This document shows, piece by piece, positions 33,885-43,265 of a stretch of DNA of 64,000 bases; positions within the stretch are counted from its first letter, which is position 1; every line of letters starts with the position of its first letter. Source of the stretch: Fimbriiglobus ruber (GTDB taxonomy: Bacteria > Planctomycetota > Planctomycetia > Gemmatales > Gemmataceae); assembly GCF_002197845.1 (NCBI RefSeq), contig NZ_NIDE01000014.1:806001-870000 (forward strand), read 5' to 3'. The notes below the pieces were generated by a model that had not been told where the DNA came from, made no database searches, and saw only the letters and a program-made list of their open reading frames with translations. The position numbers and the translations under genes were made by a program.

Positions 33885-35822
33885 TCATTTCTTGAATGCC
33901 CCTTCCGGGGCCGGCAAAATCCGGAGCGCGTCCAGGTACATGCCCCCGGCGTTCTCGACGAGGAAGTTGACGCCCTGGATGGCGTCCGGTCGGCCGCGGA
34001 AGTGTAGGTCGGTGTGTTCGTATTTCTTGTCGTTGACGGCGAACTCCCAGCGATGATTTTTGACGTCCGTCAACACGACCGCCTTGTACCACTTGTCCGG
34101 TACGCAATCGATTCCCGTATCGACCCACCGGCCGCTCCCGCGCTCGTCGCCGTCGAAGACGCGGAACTGGCCCCCTTCCGCTCCCCAGTGCGGCCCGCAT
34201 AGCGTCGTTTGACCGTCGGACCCCATGACGTATGCCTTGAAGCCGCCGCCGGACGGCACCCGAACGTACTGCTCGATCAGGAGGGCCTTCGTCTGGGGTT
34301 TCGAGAGCCGGCGGTGCGGCTGGACCGTCCCGCCGTGAATGCGGAGCGCGCCGTCGCCCTCGTAGACCACCTCGCTCTGGTATTCGACCCGGTCCAACCC
34401 CAACCCGGCCCAGTTCGTTTCCCACCCCGGTTCCCCCTGGCCCCCCTCGACGCCGCGCTTGCCGAGCGGGAAGGGTGAATCGGGTTGCGGGTTGGCGTTG
34501 ATCCCCTTGGCGTCGTTGAACCCCGACTCGGCAATTAACGTCCCGTCGGCTATGGCCTGCTCCGCCGCGACTTGTTGGGCGGCGCGGATCGGGAGTTGGG
34601 TCAGGAGTCGGCCGACTTCTTTACCCCCGGCAACGGCGACGAGGGTGGCCGTGACGACCCCGACCTCGGCTTTCGACCGCGTTTCCACGCTGTCCGCGGC
34701 GGACAGGTCGAGCGCTACCTGAAGGGTACCGACGGCGACCGGGACGGCCCCGACGCCGGTGATCGCGCCCTCAAGGATCGTCTTCCCGTCCTCGAGAACG
34801 ACCCGGGGCCTGGGCTTGAATTCGACCCGGCGGGTCGCGCTCAACTTCACCGGCTTGTCCCCGACCTGGAATTCAAAGTCGCCGACTTGTCCGGTGACCA
34901 ACCCCGAGCCGTATCGGGCCGTGATCTCTGACAGGCCCGCCTTGACCGGGGGCGGGACCGGCGCGGCTGCGGCCGTGTACAACCCGTCCACCTCTTTCTT
35001 CATGACGAAAGTCCGTGGCTCGTCGTCCCCGGCCCGGAGCAGCAACCGCAACTCGGGGTCGGTGGCCCCGGGCACGAAGACCGTCATGCGGGCCTTGAAC
35101 GGGAGCGGGGTGTTGCAGTTGGCGTCCGTCAACTTCGGCGGGTCGAGCGTAAGCTCCGGCTCCGCGAGAAACTTCGCGAGATGCGACACGGGAATGGCCT
35201 GGTTGATCCCGGCGGCCCCGCGGATGCCGGACACGACGACCCCGACGACGCGGCCACGGGTGTCCAGAACGGGGCCGCCGGAGTTCCCCGGGTTGAGCGC
35301 CACGTCGACCTGGAAGTGGTCCAACTCCCCGTCGCGGAGTCGCAGGGCGGTGACGCTCCCGGTGTTCACGCTGGCCGTCGGGTACTCCTTGGTGACGTCC
35401 GCGGCGAGCAGGCGGCCGAACGGGAACCCGACGGCCACCACCTCGGCCAGTTCGGTAATGTCGTCGACCGTCCCGAGCGGGAGTGTCGGGAACGCGCCGG
35501 TCGCGTCGACGCGGAGGATCGCCAGGTCGTGAGTCTTGTCGGCGCGGCCGACCTTGGCCGGAACGACGTTCTGGTTCTTCAATCCCGAGTTCAAGACGAG
35601 AAGAACGGCTTTACCCGCGGGGCCGACGACGTGTTCGTTCGTGACGAAAATCCCCGAGGGGTGGACGCAGAACCCGGACCCGGTCCCCCGGCCTTTGACT
35701 TCCACGAGCGCGGTGGCCGCCTTCCCGCGCTTGGCGATTTCGGCCTTGGGGAGTGCGTCATCCGCGCCGAGGAGGGCGACGGTCGTGCCGCACACGACTA
35801 CGAACAGCGCGAGGCGAAACAT
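33885..35822 (-). CDS. Secreted trypsin-like serine protease with C-terminal jelly-roll domain
   Basis: The 645-residue protein starts at the ATG at 35822. The first 420 residues correspond to the adjacent protease: signal peptide MFRLALFVVVCGTTVALLGA and triad motifs TNEHVVGP, KTHDLAILRV and NPGNSGGPVLD. It then adds about 210 residues with FNDAKGINANPQPDSPFPLG, ETNWAGLGLDRVEYQSEVVY and HRWEFAVNDKKYEHTD, ending MYLDALRILPAPEGAFKK. This is a concanavalin/LamG-like fold that could bind a substrate or glycan. Upstream of the start lies the leader shared with the other copy, so the duplication included the promoter region. Confidence 0.88.
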   Translation of the reverse strand: MFRLALFVVVCGTTVALLGADDALPKAEIAKRGKAATALVEVKGRGTGSGFCVHPSGIFVTNEHVVGPAGKAVLLVLNSGLKNQNVVPAKVGRADKTHDLAILRVDATGAFPTLPLGTVDDITELAEVVAVGFPFGRLLAADVTKEYPTASVNTGSVTALRLRDGELDHFQVDVALNPGNSGGPVLDTRGRVVGVVVSGIRGAAGINQAIPVSHLAKFLAEPELTLDPPKLTDANCNTPLPFKARMTVFVPGATDPELRLLLRAGDDEPRTFVMKKEVDGLYTAAAAPVPPPVKAGLSEITARYGSGLVTGQVGDFEFQVGDKPVKLSATRRVEFKPRPRVVLEDGKTILEGAITGVGAVPVAVGTLQVALDLSAADSVETRSKAEVGVVTATLVAVAGGKEVGRLLTQLPIRAAQQVAAEQAIADGTLIAESGFNDAKGINANPQPDSPFPLGKRGVEGGQGEPGWETNWAGLGLDRVEYQSEVVYEGDGALRIHGGTVQPHRRLSKPQTKALLIEQYVRVPSGGGFKAYVMGSDGQTTLCGPHWGAEGGQFRVFDGDERGSGRWVDTGIDCVPDKWYKAVVLTDVKNHRWEFAVNDKKYEHTDLHFRGRPDAIQGVNFLVENAGGMYLDALRILPAPEGAFKK

Positions 35823-36111
35823 GGGGATGTCCGTTGTGGCGTGGGACGGTGAGTGCGCCCGGTACATTATCTTGAGCTACCGGACGGTTACCATCAATCG
35901 CTGTAGGGACGGTTTTCCCCATTTTGAACCTTTGCCCGGGAGCATATTCTCACGGGGTCCGCGGTGGCACTCTGGGATATCAGGGCTCCGTTCCGCGTCC
36001 GTCGCTCGTGGCAGGGTGCTGGCCGCGCTGTAGAGTGGTGGGTGAGAGCCCGAGCCTTTTCCGCGGCCCGCGCGGGTGGGAGACGCGGCCGTAGCCCACG
36101 GAGGCACACCG

Positions 36112-36570
36112 ATGAAGTTTCAGGTGCCCTGCGAATGCGGGCGGCGGCTCGCCGTGAGCGGCGCCCGGGCTGGCGCGACACTCGTGTGCAAATGCGGTCT
36201 ACTGGTGCAAGTTCCAGGGCTCCGGGAACTTCGGGACGCCGCGCCGGCCGCCGCACTGGAGCGGGACGCGGACCGCAAGCGCCCGCGGCCGTACCCGGCC
36301 GAACTGCGGCCGGCTGGCATTATTTTGGTCGGCCTTGCATTCGTCGGAACTTGTCTGGCCAGTCACATCACGAGAGCCGTCGCCGAGACGCCGGAAAACC
36401 TGGCGGTCGGTCAGGTACTCATCTCACTCGCCTTCTACACTCTGTACATCATCGGGATGATGCTCTGGGCGTTGGGCAAGGGGTACTCGGTCTGGTACGG
36501 GTTCTTGCTGATGCTCCTTTGCCCGCTCGGCCTGATCGTCCTGATTTTCTTCCCGGCCCGGGAATACTGA
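36112..36570 (+). CDS. Small zinc-ribbon membrane protein
   Basis: The 152-residue protein starts at the ATG at 36112, with GGAGG seven bases upstream. The N-terminal PCECGRRLAVSGARAGATLV, then CKCGLLVQVPG, is a Cys4 zinc ribbon (C-x-C and C-x-C pairs). After a charged linker, two hydrophobic segments follow: GIILVGLAFVGTCLASHI and VLISLAFYTLYIIGMMLWAL, then a third, FLLMLLCPLGLIVLIFF. The type is common in planctomycetes. Function is unknown. It is divergent from the protease across about 290 bases that presumably carry both promoters. Confidence 0.75.
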   Translation: MKFQVPCECGRRLAVSGARAGATLVCKCGLLVQVPGLRELRDAAPAAALERDADRKRPRPYPAELRPAGIILVGLAFVGTCLASHITRAVAETPENLAVGQVLISLAFYTLYIIGMMLWALGKGYSVWYGFLLMLLCPLGLIVLIFFPAREY

Positions 36571-36686
36571 GGGGAATTTAGCCGCCGCCGACGACCGAGA
36601 CTTTTTTTGTGGCGGTGGTGTTGATGGTCGATCGGGAGCAGGAGCGGTTGGCCCCGCAAGAGGTAGCCGGCCGAGGAGATCGCCGG

Positions 36687-37081
36687 ATGGGAATCGTCTC
36701 GACGCGAACCCCCGAAGGTGAGCCGGTCCGTTGCCCCGTCTGCCGGGAGCGGGCGCTCGTGGTCCCGTCGGTGTTCCCGACCACTGACGCCCCGTGTCCT
36801 TCATGCGGCACGCTGATTTGGTTTAGCGGCGAGTCCGGCCGGCAGGCCGGTGGAATGGTGAGCGTCGAACAAGCGGTGGCAAGGATGGAGGCGGCCATCC
36901 GGAGGGGGCAGAACGACTCCGGGAACTCCAGCGCCAGGACGCGGCGAAGCGGCAGAAGGTGGCGCAGCAAGCTCTCGAAGCGTCTTCCGGCGCAGACCCG
37001 GTGGATTCGCCGCTGTGCGTTCGCGAGGTGACGGATCCGATCGAGATTCGCGTGCTGGAAGGCCATATTACAGGCCGTTGA
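36687..37081 (+). pseudogene. Zinc-ribbon protein, one frameshift in a G5 run
   Basis: From the ATG at 36687 the frame gives MGIVSTRTPEGEPVRCPVCR, a zinc-ribbon head, then PCPSCGTLIWF (C-x2-C pairs) and VEQAVARMEAAIRRG. At the G5 run 36904-36908 this frame turns into a low-quality Ser/Arg-rich tail. The next frame carries a proper helical sequence, ERLRELQRQDAAKRQKVAQQ, then ALEASS and DPIEIRVLEGHITGR, to the TGA at 37079-37081. Restoring one G reunites them. This is either a real frameshift or an assembly error. The family type is planctomycete-specific, with unknown function. Confidence 0.65.
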
Positions 37082-37210
37082 GGAAAGGCGGCCACTGAGG
37101 AAACGCGGCGGCTGAATCCGCAGCCGTACCGGACCCGGTTCGCACGTTTGATCCGGATGTTGGTCGGTCGCCGAACTCTTTACTCTAAACCGCGCGCCGG
37201 AGAAGTACGG

Positions 37211-38155
37211 ATGAGCCTCGACCGTCAGCTCGTTGACTCGATCAAGGCGAACTTTGCCCGCAAATCGTCGGCTCAGCTCTGGCTGATCGCACACCCCAAC
37301 AATCACGAGGATTGGTCCCCGGAAGCGGTCGTGGCGGCCGGCGAAGTCCTCGACGACCGCGCGGACGGGTACGCCCACGAACCGGCGGTCCCCCAGGGCG
37401 ACGACCCGCCGCCGCCGTCCCCGTATGACGCCATCGGCACCCTTGCCCTTTTCGCGGGGCTCGGCTTCATCGGTCTCGGATTAGGGGTCATCGTGATTCC
37501 CGGCCGTCGTTCCGCCGTGGACGACCCGGTGGCCCGGGACCAGCCGGTGTCGTTCGGCTCTCAGATCGCCTGGCTGGCCGTCCGCACGTCTGACACCGCT
37601 AACGTGGCGACGACCCTCGACCTGCGGAGGGCTCGCGAGGCGGCGTGGAAAGAGGGCATCGCCGCCGCATATCAGTCATCGGTATTCGTTTCGCCTCCCG
37701 TCGGGGAGTGGACGTTGGTGGTCGGTGCTGCCCTGTTCCCGCCGACCCAGGTGGGGGCGTTCGTCAAGCCTCTCCTGGAGCTTCTCAGCCGGCGGTTCGG
37801 AGAGGCCCAATATTTTTGCACCCACCAAAGTGCCGGGCTCCACGTCTGGGCGAAGGCCCGCGGCGGGCAACTGGTCCGGGGCTACGGCTGGCTCGACAAC
37901 CAGGACCGGGCCCGCTGGGACGAAGGCCCGCCCACGAAGCAGGAACGCTACGTCGGCCTCAGGTTCGCCGACGGCAAAGCGCCCACGATCGAGGGGGGCG
38001 GTGACGGCCAGCCGACCGCCCTGGACGAGAGTTGCGTATCGCAACTGGCGTGCCTCTGGAGCATCGATCCGACGGCCCTGAGCGAGGAGTTTAAAGAGCC
38101 GGTCATGGGGCTGTCGGGCCAGATTACGTGGGGCATGAACCGAATCGCGCCTTGA
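37211..38155 (+). CDS. One-TM membrane protein, unknown function
   Basis: The 314-residue protein starts at the ATG at 37211. The first 60 residues (MSLDRQLVDSIKANFARKSS, EDWSPEAVVAAGEVLDDRAD) are cytoplasmic-like, followed by Pro/Asp-rich DDPPPPSPYD. One helix, LALFAGLGFIGLGLGVIVIP, is next, with the rest (about 190 residues) outside. Pieces are GEWTLVVGAALFPPTQVGAF, YFCTHQSAGLHVWAKARGGQ and QERYVGLRFADGKAPTI. No family was recognised. The N-terminal EAVVAAGEVLDDR block is seen in other planctomycete membrane proteins, from memory. Confidence 0.65.
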   Translation: MSLDRQLVDSIKANFARKSSAQLWLIAHPNNHEDWSPEAVVAAGEVLDDRADGYAHEPAVPQGDDPPPPSPYDAIGTLALFAGLGFIGLGLGVIVIPGRRSAVDDPVARDQPVSFGSQIAWLAVRTSDTANVATTLDLRRAREAAWKEGIAAAYQSSVFVSPPVGEWTLVVGAALFPPTQVGAFVKPLLELLSRRFGEAQYFCTHQSAGLHVWAKARGGQLVRGYGWLDNQDRARWDEGPPTKQERYVGLRFADGKAPTIEGGGDGQPTALDESCVSQLACLWSIDPTALSEEFKEPVMGLSGQITWGMNRIAP

Positions 38156-38530
38156 CGCCGGCCCAATCGCCCTCAGATTGTCCAGAGTGCGAACCCTTCT
38201 GGCGAAAAGACGCGATCAACCCGGACGTGACGGACTTCGTCATCGTTGTTGATCGCGGGGTTTGGCCGGGCTGTTCTGATCAGTCTGAAAGACTGACAGT
38301 TCTCAGCCCAGGGCAACGCCCTGGGGACCGCCGACACGCATCCCGATATCCGCAGTCGCCCTCGTCACAACCTTTCAGGCTGAAAATTCTGGCCGCCGTA
38401 TGACCCAGGGCGTTGCCCTGGGCTGAGAACTACCAGCCCTTCAGGCTGGAAACCACCGCGTCTGTTTTCCCACCGTGAAACGGTCGTCGGATGGGACAAT
38501 GAGGTCGGGTTCGACCCGAGGAGGAGTGAT
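38156..38530. repeat. Gene-free stretch with a 27-base perfect inverted repeat
   Basis: The arms are GTTCTCAGCCCAGGGCAACG onward at 38299-38325 and the exact complement at 38404-38430. Each arm contains the palindrome CCCAGGGC-AACGCCCTGGG. A smaller CAGTCTGAAAGACTG hairpin lies at 38281-38295 and TTCAGGCTGAAAATTCTG at about 38375. The CCCAGGGCGTTGCCCTGGG motif is, from memory, widespread in planctomycete intergenic DNA. No ORF is supported. Confidence 0.85.
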
Positions 38531-39029
38531 ATGCGGTATGAAGTGAAAGTTGCCGAGGTCGGCCCCCAGCTTTTGGCGGCGGCGCGGGGTCAGGGCACCC
38601 CGCGGAATTATGTTACGCGGCTGTTCGCCCTCCTGGACGAGGTGTGGCAGTTTTTGAAGGACAACCCACAGCAAGCATTTGGGGCAGAACGTTTTCATCT
38701 ATTGGGGCGAAGAGAAGCAACACCTGCTCTACACCGGCGAGAGCCTATCAATCGAGGCGGGCGTGCAGGTGACCGAGCCGTTCGAGAGTACCGGACGGGT
38801 CCGCTGCTCGACCACTCCCGGCGGCGCGGTCGCAACGGTCGTTCACTTCGGGCCGTACGAGAAACTGTCCGAGGCACATGGCGTCTTGCGCGATTGGTGC
38901 AAAACCAACGGCCACTCACTGGCGGGTCCGAACTGGGAAATTTACGGCCACTGGGATGAAAACCCCGAGCGGCTAAGAACCGACGTCTGTTACCTGCTCA
39001 AGCAACCGGCGGTATCGGCGGCCGAGTAG
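38531..39029 (+). pseudogene. GyrI-like (AraC effector-binding domain) protein, one frameshift in a G4 run
   Basis: The ATG at 38531 has GAGGAG upstream and gives MRYEVKVAEVGPQLLAAARG, then RLFALLDEVWQFLKDNPQQA. At 38681-38684 (GGGG) the frame fails. The next frame continues as GQNVFIYWGEEKQHLLYTGE, IEAGVQVTEPFESTGRVRC, TTPGGAVATVVHFGPYEKLS, then NWEIYGHWDENPERLRTDVC to 39029. This is a complete GyrI-like small-molecule-binding domain (G-P-Y-E and W-E-x-Y-x-x-W). Removing one G would join them. It is one of seven split genes in this part of the window. Confidence 0.8.
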
Positions 39030-39224
39030 CCAGGAGTGGCACGGCCGACAGCGAGTAAGATGCCGATGTCCGCGCAAAGCGGAACGTTTTTTTGGGTCGT
39101 TGTTCGTTTTCGTCTTGACGACCAAACGGTATTAATTAAGATCCTCTCATCAAATTTCTTTGATTTCGCAATTCGTTCCGAAAGTAAATTTCTCAGTTCG
39201 CCCAGATTTATTTGGGGGGTTGAT

Positions 39225-40151
39225 ATGCCGATCGATTGTCGGTCTTTTCGTCGACTTCGGCCGGGTTTTACGCTGATCGAATTGCTCGTGGTGATCGCGA
39301 TCATCGCCATCCTGATCGGGTTGCTCTTGCCGGCCGTGCAAAAGGTTCGGGCGGCCGCCGCGCGGACGCAGTCCGCGAATAATTTGAAGCAGATCGCCCT
39401 GGCAACCCACGCATGCCACGACGTCTACGGGAAACTGCCGCCCGCCATCGGCTTCTTCCCGGGCACGACGGGCAGCACGACGGCCACGCCCGCCCAGCAC
39501 GGGAGCATCTTCTATTTCCTGTTGCCGTACATCGAGCAGAACGCCGTCTACCAGAACACGACCGGCTACTCGTACACCAGCACCGCCATTATCAAAACGT
39601 TCATTGCCCCGCTCGATCCGTCGGTCTCCAGCGGCACACCGATCGCCAACAGTAAGGGCGTTCAGACCGGGCCGTGCAGTTACAAGTTCAACGGCTACCT
39701 GTCGTATGGCGATCAGGACGCGAAGTGCTACTACCTGGGCGGGTGTACCTCGTCGAACGGCAACACCGCCGGCCCGGCCCCGAACCCGCTCATGAACCCG
39801 AAGATCCCGGCCTCCTTCTCGGACGGGACGTCCAACACCATCCTGCTGGCCGAGGGGTACGCTTACAACTGTCTTTATTCGACCGGCGTTTACGGCAACC
39901 ACACCTGGGGCGAGGACAACGCCGGCCCGTCGCAGTGGGCCCCGATCCTCATCCACGCCGACCTGTACGACATCGGCCTGCCGGTCGGCAAGCAGTCGTG
40001 CTACACGCCGAACGGGTACAACGCGTCGGGCGTCCAGGTCGGTCTCGCGGACGGCAGCGTCCGGAATGCCAGCCCGAGCCTCAGCGCGAAGACCTGGTGG
40101 CAACTCATGCTGCCCGACGACGGCACTGTTGTGGGGTCTGACTGGCAATGA
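39225..40151 (+). CDS. DUF1559 pseudopilin-like protein with type IV prepilin signal
   Basis: The 308-residue protein starts at the ATG at 39225, with an SD-like GGGGGG just upstream. The upstream AT-rich stretch is non-coding. The N-terminus has the prepilin signal: basic leader, cleavage after Gly14, Phe15, Glu19 ([20 protein letters not shown]) and a long helix ending [20 protein letters not shown]. The DUF1559 body follows with [40 protein letters not shown] and [20 protein letters not shown]. Planctomycetes carry many such genes; they probably form envelope fibres or secretion pseudopili. It overlaps the next gene by four bases. Confidence 0.95.
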   Translation: MPIDCRSFRRLRPGFTLIELLVVIAIIAILIGLLLPAVQKVRAAAARTQSANNLKQIALATHACHDVYGKLPPAIGFFPGTTGSTTATPAQHGSIFYFLLPYIEQNAVYQNTTGYSYTSTAIIKTFIAPLDPSVSSGTPIANSKGVQTGPCSYKFNGYLSYGDQDAKCYYLGGCTSSNGNTAGPAPNPLMNPKIPASFSDGTSNTILLAEGYAYNCLYSTGVYGNHTWGEDNAGPSQWAPILIHADLYDIGLPVGKQSCYTPNGYNASGVQVGLADGSVRNASPSLSAKTWWQLMLPDDGTVVGSDWQ

Positions 40152-40552
40152 CCATCATCAGCGTTGCGGCCCGCGGGCTCGGCCTCGGCGTGATTCTCGG
40201 GTTTGCCGTGGGGTGTGCGGGAGAGGTCTCCCGCCCGGCGGTCGAAGGGAAGGTCACGTACAAGGGAGCCCCGGTCGCCGACAAAACGATCTCACTGGTG
40301 AAAGGCGCCCCGCCTGACATCGTCTCCAAAACATTCTCGTTGGGACCGGACGGAACGTTCACCGGAGAGGTGCCCGAGCCGGGCGACTACAAGGTCGTGA
40401 TCGGGGAATCCCTGGCCGTCATGGAAGGTGGCAAGTCGAAAGCGGCGACCGGAGGGAAAGTGCCAGCGAAATACGCCCAGGCCGCCACGTCGGACGTGAC
40501 CTGGGCGGTCAAGACCGGCTCGAACAAGCGCGAGATCGAGTTGAAAGACTGA
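40148..40552 (+). CDS. Small lipoprotein with carboxypeptidase-regulatory-like domain
   Basis: The 134-residue protein's ATG overlaps the DUF1559 stop (ATGA). It starts [20 protein letters not shown], followed by a lipobox-like VGC (Cys23). The single beta-sandwich domain is typical: [40 protein letters not shown], ending [12 protein letters not shown]. The pair DUF1559 plus this lipoprotein is a recurrent planctomycete arrangement, from memory, and suggests functional linkage at the envelope. Confidence 0.85.
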   Translation: MTIISVAARGLGLGVILGFAVGCAGEVSRPAVEGKVTYKGAPVADKTISLVKGAPPDIVSKTFSLGPDGTFTGEVPEPGDYKVVIGESLAVMEGGKSKAATGGKVPAKYAQAATSDVTWAVKTGSNKREIELKD

Positions 40553-40577
40553 TATCGCGCTTGTTGACGACGGCGTT

Positions 40578-40694
40578 TTATTTGTCGACCACGACCCATT
40601 CGACCAGATTGCCGTCCGGCCCGAGGAGCCGCCCTTCCGGCTCAACGAAGCGAAACTTCCCGCCACCGTTGGGCAGGGTGGGCACGTCTTTAGA
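40578..40694 (-). pseudogene. Short C-terminal remnant of a minus-strand gene
   Basis: Thirty-eight codons with planctomycete-like sequence (TLPNGGGKFRFVEPEGRLLG, then PDGNLVEWVVVDK) end at a TAA (40578-40580), with an in-frame stop just upstream (40695-40697) and no start. The clean ending suggests the tail of a deleted gene, but the length is too short for certainty. The next gene upstream is in a different frame. Confidence 0.35.
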
Positions 40695-40737
40695 TCATCT
40701 TTCATGACCGCGCGGTCAACGTGCCTGGTGGCCCATG

Positions 40738-41229
40738 TCAGGTGAGTGACTCGCCTTCCGGCGAGAACTCCGCGACCCACATTGCAGTAGACGCCCAGCC
40801 GAAACTTCCGACCACGACACGCTCGCCCGTCGCGGGGTGAGCGAATTCGTCGGCCGTCGGTATCGGGACAGGCCCGGATGCCCCACATGCCAGGCAATGT
40901 GACGGGCTTTGCCGTTCGAGCCGCCATTCGATGCGGCGACACAACTCGGCGATCTTTTCCGCAACAGGCGCGTCACCGGAAATGAACGCCCATGTGCGAT
41001 GAGCTTCGGCGTCACCCGTCCGGTATCGAGCGAGTTCGGTCTCCAAGTCGGCGATGGTGGGTATTGACTCCGCGATCACAAACCGGTTGCAGGCGGAACA
41101 CCAGGTGGGTTGCTGGTCGACAGAGAGTTTCGTGCCGTCCGCCAAGCGATAATCCAGGAACGCAGAGTACAGTACCCACTCCTCGCGCCCGGAATCGGGA
41201 AACTGATACGCGATATAACCGCGTCCCAT
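40738..41229 (-). CDS. Hypothetical protein with two Cys pairs
   Basis: The 163-residue protein starts at the ATG at 41229 with GGGGGA upstream, 13 codons shorter than the longest frame. It reads GYIAYQFPDSGREEWVLYSA, then DYRLADGTKLSVDQQPTWCS with C-x2-C (CSAC), helical IPTIADLETELARYRTG, and a second Cys pair (CLACGASGPVPIPTADEF). The spaced pairs suggest a metal-binding or structural zinc site. No known family or enzyme motif. It is flanked downstream by the remnant at 40578-40694. Confidence 0.65.
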   Translation of the reverse strand: MGRGYIAYQFPDSGREEWVLYSAFLDYRLADGTKLSVDQQPTWCSACNRFVIAESIPTIADLETELARYRTGDAEAHRTWAFISGDAPVAEKIAELCRRIEWRLERQSPSHCLACGASGPVPIPTADEFAHPATGERVVVGSFGWASTAMWVAEFSPEGESLT

Positions 41230-41336
41230 TGTCTGATCCCCCTGGAACCGCTTGACCGCACCATTCACTTCGTCTTGGGACGATCGATCGGAGTCAGGTA
41301 AACAGGGTCGAACGCAGTCCCGGACGATTCGACCAG

Positions 41337-41987
41337 TCAGTCAGCGTCGGCCAGGTCGTACCGCTTTCGCTTTCCGATCCGCGGGCGGGGTCTACAAGCC
41401 ACGATCCCGACGTCGTCCCACAGGTCGCCCGAGGGCAGGCGCACCATCTCCACCAGTTTGCGGGCCAAGACGATGAATTCGATCCAGAGGGCGTCCTTCA
41501 TCAACTGCTCGCGCCGCACGTAGTTGCAAAAGCCGTCCGTCGCGACGAGTAAGAGGCCCTGAGCCGAGGGGTGCGAGAATCCCGTGGGAACGGCTTCCCC
41601 GGACCCGAGCAACGGTTTCCGCACGCGATTCCGGGTGAGGTCCAGCAACTCGCCGTCGGCAAGAAGCCAGGCCTGACTGTCTCCCACGCAAGCCCCGACG
41701 ATGCCCCGAGAGGAACAGGCGACGACCACGCCCGTGGATTCCCCGTCCCCAATCCGGTGATCGATTTGTTGAAGGATGTGGCACCATGCCGTCTCGTCGT
41801 GCGTCAGGGACGCAAAAGAAACGATTTCTCGAATGACCGTTTCGGCCGCCTGGTCCCCCGCACCGATGCCGCCGGCGCCGTCGGCCACGGCAATGACGAC
41901 GCCGTCATCGAAGTCCAGAACCTGGACCCGGTCTTCACACCGGCCGCGGTAAGGAACCGTGACGGTCGTGGTTTCAAAGGGGCTCAT
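41337..41987 (-). CDS. PP2C-family Ser/Thr phosphatase
   Basis: The 216-residue protein starts at the ATG at 41987, with GGGAGA five bases upstream; two further starts lie at 41999 and 42002. It has the metal-binding order of PP2C: CEDRVQVLDF (in place of EDR-D), VVIAVADGAGGIGAGDQAAE (core D-G), STGVVVACSSRGIVGACVGD, LVATDGFCNYVRREQL and WDDVGIVAC at the end (DD pair). It is shorter than typical catalytic domains, close to the PrpC or SpoIIE forms. It would dephosphorylate Ser/Thr-kinase targets in the cytoplasm; no kinase is adjacent. It follows the signal-peptidase-like gene by 24 bases. Confidence 0.85.
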   Translation of the reverse strand: MSPFETTTVTVPYRGRCEDRVQVLDFDDGVVIAVADGAGGIGAGDQAAETVIREIVSFASLTHDETAWCHILQQIDHRIGDGESTGVVVACSSRGIVGACVGDSQAWLLADGELLDLTRNRVRKPLLGSGEAVPTGFSHPSAQGLLLVATDGFCNYVRREQLMKDALWIEFIVLARKLVEMVRLPSGDLWDDVGIVACRPRPRIGKRKRYDLADAD

Positions 41988-42011
41988 ACCGTCTCCCATC
42001 ACGACCGTTAC

Positions 42012-42991
42012 TCACCGGACAATCCGCCAGCGCGATAACGGGAAGTAAACGACGTCGACCACGCCCTCAACATTCGTCGCCGGTACAGCGCCCCAATTCC
42101 GCGCTTGCGAAGTTCGTAATGAAAAGTTGTCGATAATGAAATACTCGTTGTCGCCGAGCCGCACGGATCGTTCGATCGGCTCCGGTTCTTGATTCGCTTC
42201 TTCGCCACCGAAAGCCAAAATGGGCACAGTGGTTCCGGGAGGAAGTTCCTGGCTGACGCCATTCACCCAAACCCCGCCGTCTTTGACGACGACCTCGTCG
42301 CCGGGCAGGCCTACGAGCCACTTGAGGTATTGTGTGGGCGGGTTTTCTTGAGAACGAAACACGATCAGATCCCAGCGCCGCGGAGTCAACAATCTGTTAA
42401 CGGCAAACCGGTCGAACGAATAAAGCTCTGAAGACACCTGATCGATCGGACCCATCCGTTTGCACGCGCTACACGTTCCCGACACTGGTATGTAGTCGGG
42501 GGCATCTCCGGGTAGTGGGGAACCGCGACGGGTTGCCCGCAATGACGGCAGAGACCTTGCCGGTGCGGCCCGAGCAGAGTGGGTGCAACCGCGTCAGACG
42601 GCACGATGTAAAACGCCACGACGTGAGGGAGGATGACCAGGTAGAGCAGGGCGAACAGGACGCCTCCCGCGAGAAGGGTGGGTAGCCAACAGACGATAGC
42701 CCGCCAGAACGTGGTCCGAAACAGTGTTCGGAGAACGAACCCGCACACGAGCAGGGACACAACCGTCTGAATCCCCGTGGCCGGCCACGGCCCGACGGGG
42801 AACTGCGACCAAAGCAGCACGAAAATCGGCTGTAAAAACAGTGAAACCAGCCCGAGTGCGAAGGTTCCGAGTAAGGACCGCGCGAACGTAATCTGGGGGA
42901 CCTTTGCCCACTTTGCCCCGAGCCAGAGGCATAGCGCGCCGAACAATTGACCCGCCACAAGGAGCAGTATTACGAGGGCCAGACTCGTCAT
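42012..42991 (-). pseudogene. Signal-peptidase-I-like protein, frameshifted, catalytic Ser replaced by Ala
   Basis: The frame from the ATG at 42991 has four hydrophobic helices, then VAFYIVPSDAVAPTLLGPHR and CRHCGQPVAVPHYPEM. At the C5/G5 run 42498-42502 it fails, and the next frame continues YIPVSGTCSACKRMGPIDQ. Then come RWDLIVFRSQENPPTQYLKW, LVGLPGDEVVVKDGGVWVNG and DNEYFIIDNF to 42012. This is a complete S26 core. The usual S-M-A-P-T-L is A-V-A-P-T-L here, so the nucleophile Ser is absent although the Lys (YLKWLVGLPGD) is kept. Whether a pseudoenzyme or a decayed gene is not decided. Confidence 0.8.
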
Positions 42992-43265
42992 ATCGGAATC
43001 TCAAAAAGGACGTGATTTGTGGACGGCAGCACGCCCGTTGGCGTGCGAGCCGACATTTGGCCGTCGTTTCACTACCCACAACACCCGCATCCACCCAAGT
43101 CTACCCAACCTCCCGGCGCCGTGGCAAAGTTTGCCGGATTTATCGGCTGCGAGGTCTTTGCCGAATTTGCGCTCATGACGGGTTGTGCCGCCCTCCGATA
43201 TTGATCGCGATGCCCGGTGCGCGGGTTTTGCTCACGCAAGGCGTCTATTGCACGGAGGCGGAACG
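42992..43265. promoter_or_regulatory. Divergent promoter region between signal-peptidase-like and DUF1207 genes
   Basis: This 274-base gap separates two divergent starts and presumably holds both promoters. An AT-rich stretch (about 43125-43200) is the likeliest site for the plus-strand gene, and GGAGG precedes its ATG. No clear hairpin or repeat was seen. Confidence 0.35.
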
